Source: Meandrina meandrites (taxonomy: Eukaryota > Cnidaria > Anthozoa > Scleractinia > Meandrinidae). Taken from it: a DNA stretch of 64,000 nucleotides. Shown here one piece after another: positions 30,635 to 41,931 of the stretch. Under the pieces are notes generated by a model. That model ran no database searches and was not told where the DNA came from. It saw only the letters and a list, made by a program, of their open reading frames with translations. Position 1 is the stretch's first letter. Every line of letters starts with the position of its first letter. The position numbers were made by a program, and so were the translations under genes. The DNA is taken from contig OY855904.1 in the NCBI GenBank assembly GCA_963693305.1, positions 32,457,742 through 32,521,741 of the forward strand, given 5' to 3'.

Positions 30635-31545
30635 AAGCCTTACTAGGGTCCAGTATATCCGAGGGTTCGAAAAAGACTTACCAGCGCGCTTGGAGTGTTT
30701 ACTCGCAATTTTGTAAGCGTTTCGGTGGAAATTCAATTCCCACGCTGCCATTAGACCAGGCTGCCGTGGCGCTATTTATTTCCTATCTGTCAGCAAAAAA
30801 ATTAGCACCTTCTACCATTTCCTCATACATTTCCGCAATCAGCTACGCCCACAAACTTAAAAATTATCCAGACCCTACTAAGTCATTTTTGATAAGGAAG
30901 CTTTTATCAGCGCAGAGTCGCCGGGGCTCACCAGATGTTCGCCTACCGATCACGCGACCTGTGTTGCATGAGCTCATTTCCTCATTAAGGCACACCACCG
31001 GGTCGGCTTACCAGCGTACGCTTTACACGGCGATGTTTCTGATAGCATTTTACGGCTTCTTTCGAGTGGGCGAAATAGCAGCCAAGACCAAGGGTTCGGT
31101 GCATTCGGTATTACAATTTAGACAAATACAATTTCTGCCAAATGCTCAAGAGTCGCGCATGGCTAAGATTACAATCTCCGAGTTTAAACATAATATCTCT
31201 AATAGGCCATTTGAAATCAAAATACAGCGTGAGGACTCCCAGCCTTTTTGTCCGCTCGATGCTCTTATCCAATACTGCATGGTTAGGGGCTCTGGTCACG
31301 GCCCCCTTTTTTGTTTTCCTGACGCATCCCCTGTAACAGTGGGTCAATTTAATACCGAACTACATCGATGCCTTATTTTCTGTGGCCTCGATGTCGCACA
31401 TTATAAATCTCACAGTTTTCGCATCGGTGCCGCAAGTCAGCCGGCTGAAATGGGCTTTACCGACGCACAGATTAGAACCCTTGGTCGTTGGAAATCTGAC
31501 GCCTTTAGACTTTATATTCGCAATGAATCGTTACACGCTAACTAA
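30619..31545 (+). CDS. Tyrosine recombinase of the retrotransposon
   Basis: 308 codons, open from before GTG at 30619 to TAA; no early ATG is present, so it may be expressed as part of a larger product or after splicing. An N-terminal core-binding helical region (TYQRAWSVYSQF, TISSYISAISYAHKL) precedes the catalytic domain, with Arg149 (FFRVGEI), His265 and Arg268 (HSFRIG), Trp291 (LGRW) and the nucleophile Tyr299 (RLYIR). All key residues are in place and the frame is unbroken. It would insert the circular DNA intermediate without target duplication. Confidence 0.88.
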   Translation: MVDNLKALLGSSISEGSKKTYQRAWSVYSQFCKRFGGNSIPTLPLDQAAVALFISYLSAKKLAPSTISSYISAISYAHKLKNYPDPTKSFLIRKLLSAQSRRGSPDVRLPITRPVLHELISSLRHTTGSAYQRTLYTAMFLIAFYGFFRVGEIAAKTKGSVHSVLQFRQIQFLPNAQESRMAKITISEFKHNISNRPFEIKIQREDSQPFCPLDALIQYCMVRGSGHGPLFCFPDASPVTVGQFNTELHRCLIFCGLDVAHYKSHSFRIGAASQPAEMGFTDAQIRTLGRWKSDAFRLYIRNESLHAN

Positions 31546-31558
31546 CTGCTCCACGTGG

Positions 31559-31850
31559 CAAGAGATTCAAGCAGGGGCTTGTCTCTTTACTACGGGTTAG
31601 TGGTTTCCTTTATTTTTATTTTTTCTCTCCTGTAGAGGCTCTATTGTGCGGAATTTAAGCATGGGCTTGTTCCCTCACATAATAATTCATTATTACAACT
31701 TTGCTATGCGAGAGTTTAAGCAGGGGCTTGTTCTCAAGTAGCTAAGTTTCTTAGATACAAATGTGTTGCAGCTAGTATCGGCAACTTTATAATTACTGTC
31801 ATTATCTCTGCTATGCGGCGGGAAGTTAAGCAGGGGCTTGTTCCCCCGGT
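31559..31850. repeat. Four dispersed copies of an AAGCAGGGGCTTGTTC phrase
   Basis: Copies occur at about 31570, 31660, 31720 and 31830, each with the form GNNARTTAAGCAGGGGCTTGT followed by TCTC or TCCC, 60-110 bp apart. They lie directly after the recombinase stop and may be part of the 3' terminal repeats of the element. AAGCAGGGGCTT has partial dyad symmetry. Confidence 0.6.
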
Positions 31851-31982
31851 AGTAGCCGGTTATGACTATACTTCATTTCATCTAATAAAGTTTGTTTTTG
31901 GTTATGAGTAATTTGTGTTCAGACGGTTTCATAATCGAGGTTACCACTTCGACTACATGGCACCCTGATGCGAATGACTTAC

Positions 31983-33209
31983 GGTCAAAGTCGATTAAAA
32001 TTGCTGAGTCAAACATTCCGGACAAACTGTTCATTAGATGTATAAAAATGGTTCGAGAAAAAGCTACTTCCTGCATTCTGAGGGTTCTTCCTAAATCCGC
32101 CCACGGGTTCTTCCCATGCACCAGTAGGAGAAGCCCTGTTAGTCTGATCCGCCTAAGTTTGACTCAACATCATTCCGGAAAGTTCAAATAAGTGAAATAT
32201 AATTAATCACCCAGTGTTAATATTCATTGCCTTCATGTGTCAATATTTGATGATAATGTGCAGGGGGTCACAATGAGGTTTTCGATGCACTTACGGTCAC
32301 AGTGCTTGTCTTTGTTACATACAGCTTTGGTAGGAGGTTTCATTGCATATCGACAGAGCTCAATTGCCGCCGGTATGACTCGTCCCAGTTCGTCTGTTCG
32401 GATGCATTGTAATTTTCGTGTCATCAAACCCCCGCCACAAGTTTGAGAACACTAAAACAAAAGTAAACGAACTTCAAATATATGTGTTATAACTCTGGTT
32501 GCCATTAAATACTTTCGTTGTGCGGTTGTCATTTTCGGCCAAGCCTATGTCAAGTCTGTTATGATTAAGCACATCATCCAATAAAATACTCCTAAACACC
32601 ATAATAAAAATCACCTATAATTTGGGGCGAAAATATTTGACAATGAAGACCTTTTTTTTTGACGATGAAGATTTTACAACGAACACTATTTGATTAAATA
32701 ATGGTACATTTTTAAAATATTTTAATTTACCTCCGACCAAGGCAATGGCTGGCTCCATTCTGCTAGACATAAAACTTCATTACAGTGTTGAAACAGAGGC
32801 ACCATTGGTTTCGAGCTTATGTTACAAGACGATTCGTGAACTGTTTCATAATGACAGTCATTTGTTTGTTTTCGACAGTAAAGAAGCCGGGAATGGCTTC
32901 CATTTCCACACGTTTTTGAGCACTTGTTCCATTCTCTTAGATGCCACCTGTAAAGTTCAATAAAACTCTTTTTTTTCGCTCTGTTTAAAATCCTAGGAAC
33001 CCTCTGTATAAGTTAGAATTCTTCAACATTGGGTTGGCATGAAAATTAAAATGGCACCGTTCCACGAAATCTTTAACTCCCCTCATTAATCTAAATTGAG
33101 AGAGGGACGCAAATTGAAACTTAACTGCGTGCATGTAGCTCCTATTCACTTTAGATCACTTACTCATGGACACTAGTAACACTGCCACCGGCCTGAATAG
33201 TGTCATACA
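31983..33209 (-). CDS. Thrombospondin type 1 repeat protein (ADAMTS-like), partial gene, four exons
   Basis: Exons in minus order: 33209-33164 (46 bp), 32947-32731 (217 bp), 32451-32295 (157 bp) and a tentative 32135-31983 (153 bp). Each has an AG acceptor and a GT donor (GTAAGT, GTAAAT, GTAAGT, GTAAGT), and phases agree at every joint. Exon 2 encodes one thrombospondin repeat (WNKCSKTCGNGSHSRLLYC) and begins the next; exon 3 continues it (CSQTCGGGLMTRKLQC ... PPTKAVCNKDKHC). The spacing resembles ADAMTS, ADAMTS-like or papilin proteins, which are secreted to the extracellular matrix. Exon 4 has no recognised domain. The 5' exons and the 3' end were not found; the retrotransposon lies just downstream in the opposite orientation. 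Confidence 0.75.
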
Positions 33210-33767
33210 CTTGAAAAGAAAAAAGGTGTATTTTAAACTGATAATTTCATTTTGTTATGTTTGCATAATTCGGTTTATAAAGAGTCCCCACTTTAAAGGC
33301 TAATTGTTCAATGATGCAATAATATCGGAGACGAACACGGCACTTTTTAAAAGCAGAGCTTGTCGGTTATTTACTTTGCCCTTCATTTAAATCTAAATTT
33401 ACGCCATGATAGAATTATCAGGCTAAGTAAAAAATGAGTACTTGAGCCCGCGATGAACTGGAAAAAGACGTCACCTCGATTAGCTCTACGCCTGAGCCCG
33501 CGATATGGTCATGTGATACTGGTCAGCGGATACCTTGTTTTGACAGCTGTCAATTGACCATGACATGGAAGTTCAATATCAAAGATTTAACAGTAACCAA
33601 AGCGGTAATTGTCCTGTGACTCCCCTCCCCCTCCCCCAGAGTCTGTACGGACGGACGGACGGACGCCGTACGGTCACGTGAGTACCAAATTTTCTCGGCT
33701 TGATGGTTTACCAAAATTTCTTACTCATGGTGCTCCGCTGACACGCTTCGCGCGCTGGAGCTCCGCT

Positions 33768-34060
33768 ATGATTATCGTACTGAAAACCAATATCGCTACT
33801 TAGTGAAATTTCATTCTGACTTCTAATAACTAATTTCGGGCAATTTTTCTAAAACTACTTTGTTTACAAAACCAAGTGATTCGGTTATAGTTAGGACTCT
33901 TTCGTCAGATAACCAAAATTGGTCTCCTTTCTTTTTGTGTCTTGTAATGAGCAGAACAATTAGCGCGCGCCACATGAAAATAATTTTAATTGTTCGCTAA
34001 AGTATCTTTCTTAAACGCATTTAACCTTGACATTAACTGTTTTTACTACCTATACTAAGT
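33768..34060. repeat. Direct repeat (pairs with 34874-35130)
   Basis: ATGATTATCGTACTGAAAA through TAGCGCGCGCCACATGAAAAT is repeated about 1.1 kb downstream with many substitutions, and similarity continues weakly to about 34200/35240. Non-coding. A short GGAC tetranucleotide run is at about 33650-33664. The region 33210-33765 has no recognised gene. Confidence 0.75.
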
Positions 34061-34576
34061 GCTTCTAAATGTTCGTTTTCTTTTAATGTCGACAAACGCT
34101 TTTAAACTTCACCAATTATCTTCCCAGGTAACAACTGACAATCTTGCCTACTCGTCATCCCTGCCTCTTCTGTCTTAAATTGTAAACTTTAAACGTTCTC
34201 TTTACACGCAGCATTATCCTTGAATTTGAGTTCCAAAATGCAATACATATATCTTATTAGAAATTTTCGTGTGTAGTATCCCTGTATAGTTTTACGAGTC
34301 ATACAATATTTTGGCGAGTCCGAAGGGCGAGTCAAAATACAAATAATGAGTAAAAATTTACAGCGATAGTACACACTAAAATGTCTAAGAGATTTATTAT
34401 CCAGCGCCAGTAGAGCTTGCTTCCTAATACTGTCTTACGAGTTTAAAATAAAACCTATAAATTCCTACTCATTTTTAAGGTTCACAAAAAAAAAAACAGT
34501 GAGAATGTAAATATTAACGATCATTTTTATTCAACACTGGTCAACACCGCTTCGTAGAGTACAAAAAACGCGCGAA

Positions 34577-34610
34577 ACGAGTACAAATATCACAAGATAT
34601 TTGTACTCGT
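34577..34610. other. Perfect 15-bp hairpin ACGAGTACAAATATC
   Basis: ACGAGTACAAATATC is followed by a 4-base loop and its exact complement. It is isolated, with no U-run or gene next to it. Confidence 0.6.
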
Positions 34611-34873
34611 CTCATTCCCCCGACCGCCCAAAAGATTGAAAACCCTGGCAAGTCAGAACTTTGGGGAAACGAAAACGGTAGTAATTCTGGATTTTTGTAA
34701 ATTTTTGTCAATTTCATGTTATTTCGTTAACTAATTAAGGTTGCTACAAGCAAAGAAAGCCGCTGATCAATTGGGCGCCTTTAACGCGTGTAAATGGGAA
34801 TATTACAATTTGCTTCATCGGCAATATGTTGTTATTTGCTATAATCACCTGATCAAAATCTTTAAATAAAATT

Positions 34874-35130
34874 TATGATTATCGTACTGAAAAACAAAAT
34901 ATCGCTACTGACGGAAATTTCAGTGTGACTTCTAATAACGAATTTCAGGCAATTTTCATTAAAATATTTTCTTCACAAAACCAAGTGATTCAGATATAGT
35001 TAAGACTCTCTTTCGTGAATTAACCACATTAGTCTCCTTTCTTCGTGTCTTGTAATGAGCAAAATATAATTAGCGCGCGCCACATGAAAATGTACGCCTG
35101 TTAGCTAAAGTATCTTTATAAATCTCAATG
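34874..35130. repeat. Direct repeat, second copy
   Basis: Second copy of the segment at 33768. The region to 35700 has no recognised gene. Confidence 0.75.
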
Positions 35131-35734
35131 GCATTTTAGCTTTACATTTCCTGTTTCATTACTTATACTAAGTGTCTCTTCTGTTTCAAATGGGAAACTT
35201 TGAAGGTTATTGTCATAGGCAGTATAAGCCTTAAACTTGAGCTCCGAAAGGGAAGAATTATTGTTAGTATAGCAGTTTTTACTTTTGTTGTATTTTAGTT
35301 GAATAAGGATAAAATTTACATCTAAGTAAATATTTAGACACCACCCAAGATGAATGTAACTATAGGTACGCTCTGTTTCAAGGCTCTACTGGCACCAGCA
35401 AGTCTCGAAAGTTGTAAAGCGGCAATTAAGAACAATTCTCTTACCTGACAAATGTCAATTTTTTACCTTATCGATTACTAATTAGGACCTCTGAAAACGT
35501 AGGGAGCTGCCGATCACATTCACTTCTCCACAAAGAGCTAACCAGTAACGAGAAAAGCTAAACGCCACATTGCGGTGAGTTATGTGTGAAGCTTGTTTGT
35601 AATATTAACAGCTGAGTAGTATGGTTGCTTGCTTTATGTGCATAATGCCGAACAAGTACACGAGGAAAGTTCCTACTTAAAGCCGTCCCTTTTCGTTTTG
35701 AAATCAAAAATCAACTATGTTTAACGAGAGTAGC

Positions 35735-35970
35735 ACATAAGAGTCTCGCGACTGACAAACCTGTGGCCCTCGAATTCCCGATCGAATTGGAATTTGGAAG
35801 TGTTGGTTTTTGTGGAGGGAGGAAAACCGGAGAACCAGGAGAAAAACCCTCGGAGCAGGGACGAGAACCAACAACAAACTCAACCCACATATGACGCCGG
35901 GTCCGGGAATCGAATCCGGGCCACATTGGTGGGAAGCGAGCGCTCTCACCACTGCGCCATCCCTGCTCCC
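35735..35970 (-). mobile_element. tRNA-derived SINE
   Basis: On the minus strand it begins GGAGCAGGGATGGCGCAGTGG with an RNA polymerase III A box (TGGCGCAGTGG), followed at the usual distance by a B box (GATTCGATTCC), then a GGGTTGAGTTTGTTG body with TTCTCCGG-type phrases. The head resembles a tRNA, and I recall closely similar SINEs from stony corals and anemones. Frames across it on both strands are not genes. Confidence 0.8.
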
Positions 35971-36167
35971 CACAAAGCATACAATAGGGCTGTAAAACAT
36001 ATTTTAATCATAGAAAGGCGAGTCACAGAGGAACTAAATAATAGTATCTTCAAAATCATTTATCGTCAATCCTTCAAACTCAGTGAAAATATTTCACACT
36101 AGGATTTCTTTTTCTTGCATTCTGTTAGCAAGGAAACAAGAGATTTTGTCCGTTTAATGATTTATTC

Positions 36168-37868
36168 TCATTGCACAGGTTTTATTTAATGTTTTGTAAA
36201 AAATTATTTTACGGCGGTCCAATCTTCAAACCATTATAGAATTCGAACAAAATCGTTTATAACTGGTCGATATGTTAGGTAATTTTTGTGACAATAAGTA
36301 ACTTACAGCAACTATTGATATCATGCGAATAAACACACAATGCAAACTTCTTCCACAAAGAGTACCTCGCTCTACTTTCTTTGTGTGAATCGACGAGGTC
36401 AGTGAAATTTTTGTTTTCTGAAAAAGAAAGGTATTTTTAGAGAACCACGAAACAGTTCACATATTGCCTTGACATGTCAATGCCGCAAATCTATTCAGTA
36501 AGACACTACCTCTCTGAAACCTCTATTTTCATTCGCCCGCTGTAAACACTACCTCTATTGTTGTTCAGGGATAGGGGCATTGTTATGACCTGTTATCTAT
36601 TGTTTTTAAAACCAATGAAGTAACTCGTTCCGAGAAGTAGTGGGCGACCCAATCTATTCTTCGCGATAAACAAGAATCTCAGGTGTCGTGCTGAACACTA
36701 AAGGCCGGCACTTTTATCGAACCATGAAACACTTCAAACATTGCCTGAACTTAAAAATGTCGGTCGCAAATCTCTTCAAACTGAGCGAAGAGCCTTCTGT
36801 GATATAGCTTTTTACACAGAAATTTCGCGCCTTAACCCTATCTTGCATACTTTGCATCGTGCAGACCATGATTTCAATCTTTCTTCTTTTTGCTGGACGC
36901 GGACAAAATCGGTGCCGTTAAGTCGGCCAGCCATGTTATCATGGAGTGACCGCATGTACCATAATACTTATTTCCTTTATCCGATTGAAATCTCTATCCA
37001 AAAAATAAAACAAATGTTTGCTTAACATGTTAATTAGTGGTCCTTTTATCACAGATGTGCAATGGTGATATTTTTATTTTAAGAACCTGCATTACAATTC
37101 GCTCTGATTATCGAAACTAGAAAGGACAAGGTAGCCAAAACACTATTTTCATCACAATTTTCTTTTTATTGAACCCTCTGGCAAGAGGCAAAATTTGCAA
37201 TCGGTCAAACGCTGCTAAGTTTTTTCTACGAAATAATCTTTTTGTAAAAAACATTTATATCACCATGTTTACTAAGAAAAAAGAAAACGCAAACAGCTAA
37301 TACCTTTACAGGAAAGCTGCTTCATGTATTTGACAGCAATAAAAAACCTTTCTTTGATACTCTTGGGTGGAATTGTCTCCTGGGAAACCATATAGCCCCT
37401 TGTTTATTAGGTTATTGTCGTCCGGTGCTCTGTGATTATTCACCCAAACTCGACCAATCACGGCAAGACACAATTTAATTCAAGACACAACACACCTCAG
37501 TAAACCACTGTTTTTCAATCAACCTAGCCCAGTGTTTCTTCGAAAGGTGATTAACGAGGTGAGTGAAAAAGAAATTTGACGATGGGGATGTTGGTTTTCT
37601 AACTATGTTACGATTTCACTCAAATGTTTCGATTCTCCTAATTGTTCACACTTTTTTGCAGAATTCGCTACGGATTAAAGCTTCAAAGGTAGGTACTTCC
37701 TAAATATCACGAAGAAACATTAATTTCAGTACAAAGAAAGATTGACGAGCTAATGAACTTTTGGGAGCTTCTGTTTTGGATAATTTGCGAAAGCTCCTAA
37801 CGCACAAATAATCGATTTTATCAATTTTATTAAGACTATCAGCAGCTTCAAAAGATATTTATCTTTTT
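36168..37868 (+). repeat. Tandem array of about 1.66 kb units, unit 1
   Basis: Begins TTCTCATTGCACAGGTTTTATTTAATG and is the most diverged of three units. A 160-bp core (36870-37030: GACCATGATTTCAATC to GTTTGCTTAACATG) is identical in all three. It lacks a 90-bp piece present in units 2 and 3 before the core. Features kept in all units: a CCAATCACGGCAAG box, a candidate first-exon end AACGAG|GTGAGTG (about 37560), and GGTAGGTACTTCC, a second GT site. Confidence 0.8.
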
Positions 37869-39527
37869 CTCATTGCACAGGTTTCATTTGATGTGTTGTA
37901 AATATTTACTTTATGGCGGTCTAATATTCAAACCGTTATAGAATTCGAACAAAATCGTTTATAACTGATGTGTGAGGTAATTTTTGTGACAATAAGTAAC
38001 TTACAGCAACTATTGATATCATGCGAATAAACACACAATGCAAGCTTCTTCCATAAAGAGCCCCTAGCTCTACTGACTTTTTCTGTGTGATTCACGACAT
38101 GTGTCGGATAACGTTTTCCTATATAATCACTGGTTTTAATAAATAGGTACTCTCTACTCAAGCCGCGTAATATATGGTCCACGTGTCATTTGCTGCACGT
38201 GCTCACAAAACAAGAATCTCAGGTTTCGTGCTGAACAATAAAACCACGCGAACCATGAAACACTTCAAACATTGCCTGAACATAAAAATGTCGCAAATCT
38301 GTTTATTTATTGTGCAATGGTGTCATTTTTACAAGTTATTTTTGCGGTCCGAATGGCATCGTTTGCGCTTGTCTATCAGAAATATGCCATTTCACGTAGA
38401 AACAGTAGTAAAGCTACAGGGCGCCAACGCCGATATAACTGAGCGAAGCGCCTTCTTTGATATAGCTTTTTATACCGAAATTTCGCGGCTTTACCCTATC
38501 TTGTATGCTTTGCATCGTACAGACCATGATTTCAATCTTTCTTCTTTTTGCTGGACGCGGACAAAATCGGTGCCGTTAAGTCGGCCAGCCATGTTATCAT
38601 GGAGTGACCGCATGTACCATAATACTTATTTCCTTTATCCGATTGAAATCTCTATCCAAAAAATAAAACAAATGTTTGCTTAACATGTTAATTAGTGGTC
38701 CCTTTATCACAGATGTGCAATGGTGATATTTTTATTTTAAGAACCTGCATTACAATTCGCTCTGCTTATGGAAACTATAAAAGAGCAAGGTAGCCAAGAC
38801 ACTATTTTCATCACAATTTTCTTTTTATTGAACCCTCTGGCAAGAGGTAAAATTTGCAATCGGTCAAACGCTGCTAAGTTTTTTCTACCACATAATCTTT
38901 TTGTAAAAAACATTTATAGCACCATGTTTACTAAGAAAAAAAGAAACGCAAACAGCTAATACCTTTACAGGAAAGTTGCTTCATGTATTTGACAGCAATA
39001 AAAAAACCTTTCTTTGATACTCTTGGGTGGAATTGTCTCCTGGGAAACCATTTAGCCCCTTGTTTATTAGGTTATTATCGTCCGGTGCTCTGTGATTATT
39101 CGCCCAAACTTAACCAATCACGGCAAGGCATGATTTAATTGAAGACACAGCACACCTCAGTGAAACACTGTGTTTCAATCAACCTAGCCCAGTGTTTCTT
39201 CGAAAGGTGATTAACGAGGTGAGTGAAAAAGATATTTAACGATGGGGATGTTGGTTTTCTAACTATGTTTACTATTTCACTCAAATGTTTCGATTCTCCT
39301 TATTGTTCACACTTTACTGGAATATTCGTTACGAATTAAAACTGCAAAGGTAGGTACTTCCTAAATATCACAAAAAGCATTTATTTTAGTATAAAGAAAG
39401 ATTGACGAGCTAATCAACTTTTGGGAGCTTCTGTTTTGGATAATTTGCGAAAGCTCCTAATGCACAAATAATCAATTTTATCAGTTTTATTAAGACTACC
39501 AGCAGCTTCAAAAGATATTTATTTTTT
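37869..39527 (+). repeat. Tandem array, unit 2
   Basis: Unit of 1659 bp. It carries a 169-codon frame (38174-38683) whose last 110 codons are identical in unit 3. The frame upstream of that is broken in unit 3 by a TAA, and in unit 1 the frame is present only over the last 80 codons or so. The predicted peptide has no recognised domain, so coding status is uncertain; conservation could equally reflect recent duplication. Confidence 0.85.
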
Positions 39528-40985
39528 TCTCATTGCACAGTTTCATTTAATGTCTTGTAAATATTTACTCTACGGCGGTCCAATATTCAAACCATTATAG
39601 AATTCGAACAAAATCGTTTATAACTGATGTGTGAGGTAATTTTTGTGACAATAAGTAACTTACAGCAACTATTGATATCATGCGAATAAACACACAATGC
39701 AAACTTCTTCCATAAAAAGCCCCTAGCTCTACTGACCTTTTCTGTGTGATTCTAACTGTGCCGTATAACGTTGTCTTATATAATCACTGGTTTTAATAAA
39801 TAGGTACACTCTGCTCAAGCAGCCTAATGGTCCTCATTTCATTTGCAGCACGTGCTCACAAAACAAGAATCTCAGGTGTCGTGCTGAACACTAAAACCTC
39901 GCACTTTTAACAAACTATGAAACACTTCAAACATTGCCTGAACATAAAAATGTCGTAAATCTGTTTATTTATTGTGTAATGGTGTTATTTTGGCGGTCCG
40001 AATGGCATCGTTTGCGCTTGTCTATCAGAAATATGCCATTTCACGTAGAAACAGTAGTAAAGCTACAGGGCGCCAACGCCGATATAACTGAGCGAAGCGC
40101 CTTCTTTGATATAGCTTTTTATACCGAAATTTCGCGGCTTTACCCTATCTTGTATGCTTTGCATCGTACAGACCATGATTTCAATCTTTCTTCTTTTTGC
40201 TGGACGCGGACAAAATCGGTGCCGTTAAGTCGGCCAGCCATGTTATCATGGAGTGACCGCATGTACCATAATACTTATTTCCTTTATCCGATTGAAATCT
40301 CTATCCAAAAAATAAAACAAATGTTTGCTTAACATGTTAATTAGTGGTCCCTTTATCACAGATGTGCAATGGTGATATTTTTATTTTAAGAACCTGCATT
40401 ACAATTCGCTCTGCTTATGGAAACTATAAAAGAGCAAGGTAGCCAAGACACTATTTTCATCACAATTTTCTTTTTATTGAACCCTCTGGCAAGAGGTAAA
40501 ATTTGCAATCGGTCAAACGCTGCTAAGTTTTTTCTATCACATAATCTTTTTGTAAAAAACATTTATAGCACCATGTTTACTAAGAAAAAAAGAAACGCAA
40601 ACAGCTAATACCTTTACAGGAAAGTTGCTTCATGTATTTGACAGCAATAAAAAAACCTTTCTTTGATACTCTTGGGTGGAATTGTCTCTTGGGAAACCAT
40701 TTAGCTCCTTGTTTATTAGGTTATTATCGTCCGGTGCTCTGTGATTATTCGCCCAAACTTAACCAATCACGGCAAGGCATGATTTAATTGAAGACACAGC
40801 ACACCTCAGTGAAACACTGTGTTTCAATCAACCTAGCCCAGTGTTTCTTCGAAAGGTGATTAATGAGGTGAGTGAAAAAGATATTTAACGATGGGGATGT
40901 TGGTTTTCTAACTATGTTTACCATTTCACTCAAATGTTTCGATTCTCCTTATTGTTCACACTTTACTGGAGAATTCGTTACGAAT
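39528..40985 (+). repeat. Tandem array, unit 3 (3' truncated)
   Basis: Nearly identical to unit 2 from about 39990 to 40975, then diverges at GAATTCGTTACGAATC. It carries a 132-codon frame (39934-40332) matching the unit 2 frame, and a 63-codon frame (40417-40608) also shared with unit 2 (38768-38959). Confidence 0.85.
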
Positions 40986-41927
40986 CATGATCTACCTTTT
41001 TACAAACAATGTATGGAAAAAGGCTTACCTCGAATCCTCCTTATGATTGATTTACCCAATGAATGATCCACGATGTGAATGGAAACCCTAAAAGAAGACA
41101 GGACTGGGACTGTAACACAACATTTCGATGTTTCATGCATGCAAGCAGCTTCAGCGCGTGCTTCTACACTACATGAAGAACATAGCTGACCTTCACCACC
41201 GAACACAGAACGATTTTCTTTGCGTGTGCAACCAAAAGCTATACTAACCAACGGCAATATTCAAAACATTATAAAAGTGAAAGACCTTCTTTATAAAAGG
41301 AGGCCGGTCGGTGTAAACCCCCTGTAACTTCGCCAGAACATTGATGTAGTTTATGTATCATTTTGTAACAAGAGAAGACTCCTACTTGAACAAACATCTC
41401 ATCAAACGAAATCGAAATGTTTAAACGACATCGACAAACAAGAAATGGTAATTCCAAGCTGATAAATCTTTACTAATCCTCGTGGTTTGCCGCCGAGAGA
41501 GTATCGCGCGAAACATTATGATAATTTATCCGCCGCCGAAAATGAAAACTGATCTTTCGGCAGTCACGATGATCGATCCACACTTTGTTTGACACATTAT
41601 AACACCTTCCTCAACCACAGCAAAATTATCTCTGCGTGAAACGGTACTTACAGTAGAAATCCTGTGCGTCCTGTCATGTTTAAGAGGCGTTTTTTTTTTT
41701 CTAACTTGGTGTATCAGTATTCTCGCAGTGTATCGTTCGAAAATTAATAGATTGTACTGCAGTTAAAACATTAAGGACCATTTATTGGCAGAGTCGCAGA
41801 CAATTCAGACTATACGTTGAATACTTCCCGCGATTTGACTTCTTTGACTTGGTTTGTATTCAGTCGGTATATTTACGATACCAGTATCTCCAGTGCAGGA
41901 TGCCCGGCAGTCGGGGCATTACGTCTT
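40986..41927. other. No gene recognised
   Basis: Unique-looking sequence between the tandem array and the giant palindrome. Short frames at 41000-41257 and 41269-41457 (minus) have no recognised domain. Confidence 0.45.
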
Positions 41928-41931
41928 TTAA

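Larger units (their letters stand above)
26472..31870 (+). mobile_element. Tyrosine-recombinase retrotransposon (Ngaro/DIRS-like) with SGNH hydrolase gene
   Basis: Collinear plus-strand genes: SGNH hydrolase (26472-27043), gag-like ORF with zinc knuckle (27539-28642), reverse transcriptase with RNase H (28620-30634, broken), and tyrosine recombinase (30619-31545), followed by repeats at 31559-31850. Reverse transcriptase plus tyrosine recombinase, with no integrase or aspartic protease, defines the DIRS order. A hydrolase ORF is known from the Ngaro group. Exact ends were not found: I could not identify the split direct repeats expected for Ngaro. Membership of the hydrolase rests on position and on that precedent. 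Confidence 0.8.

Noticed and set aside
35905..35970. Possible functional tRNA gene
   Set aside because: A and B boxes are present, but there is no cloverleaf with acceptor pairing; the body continues as a SINE.
35704..36102. Overlapping open frames near the SINE
   Set aside because: They translate the tRNA-derived SINE and its flank on both strands.
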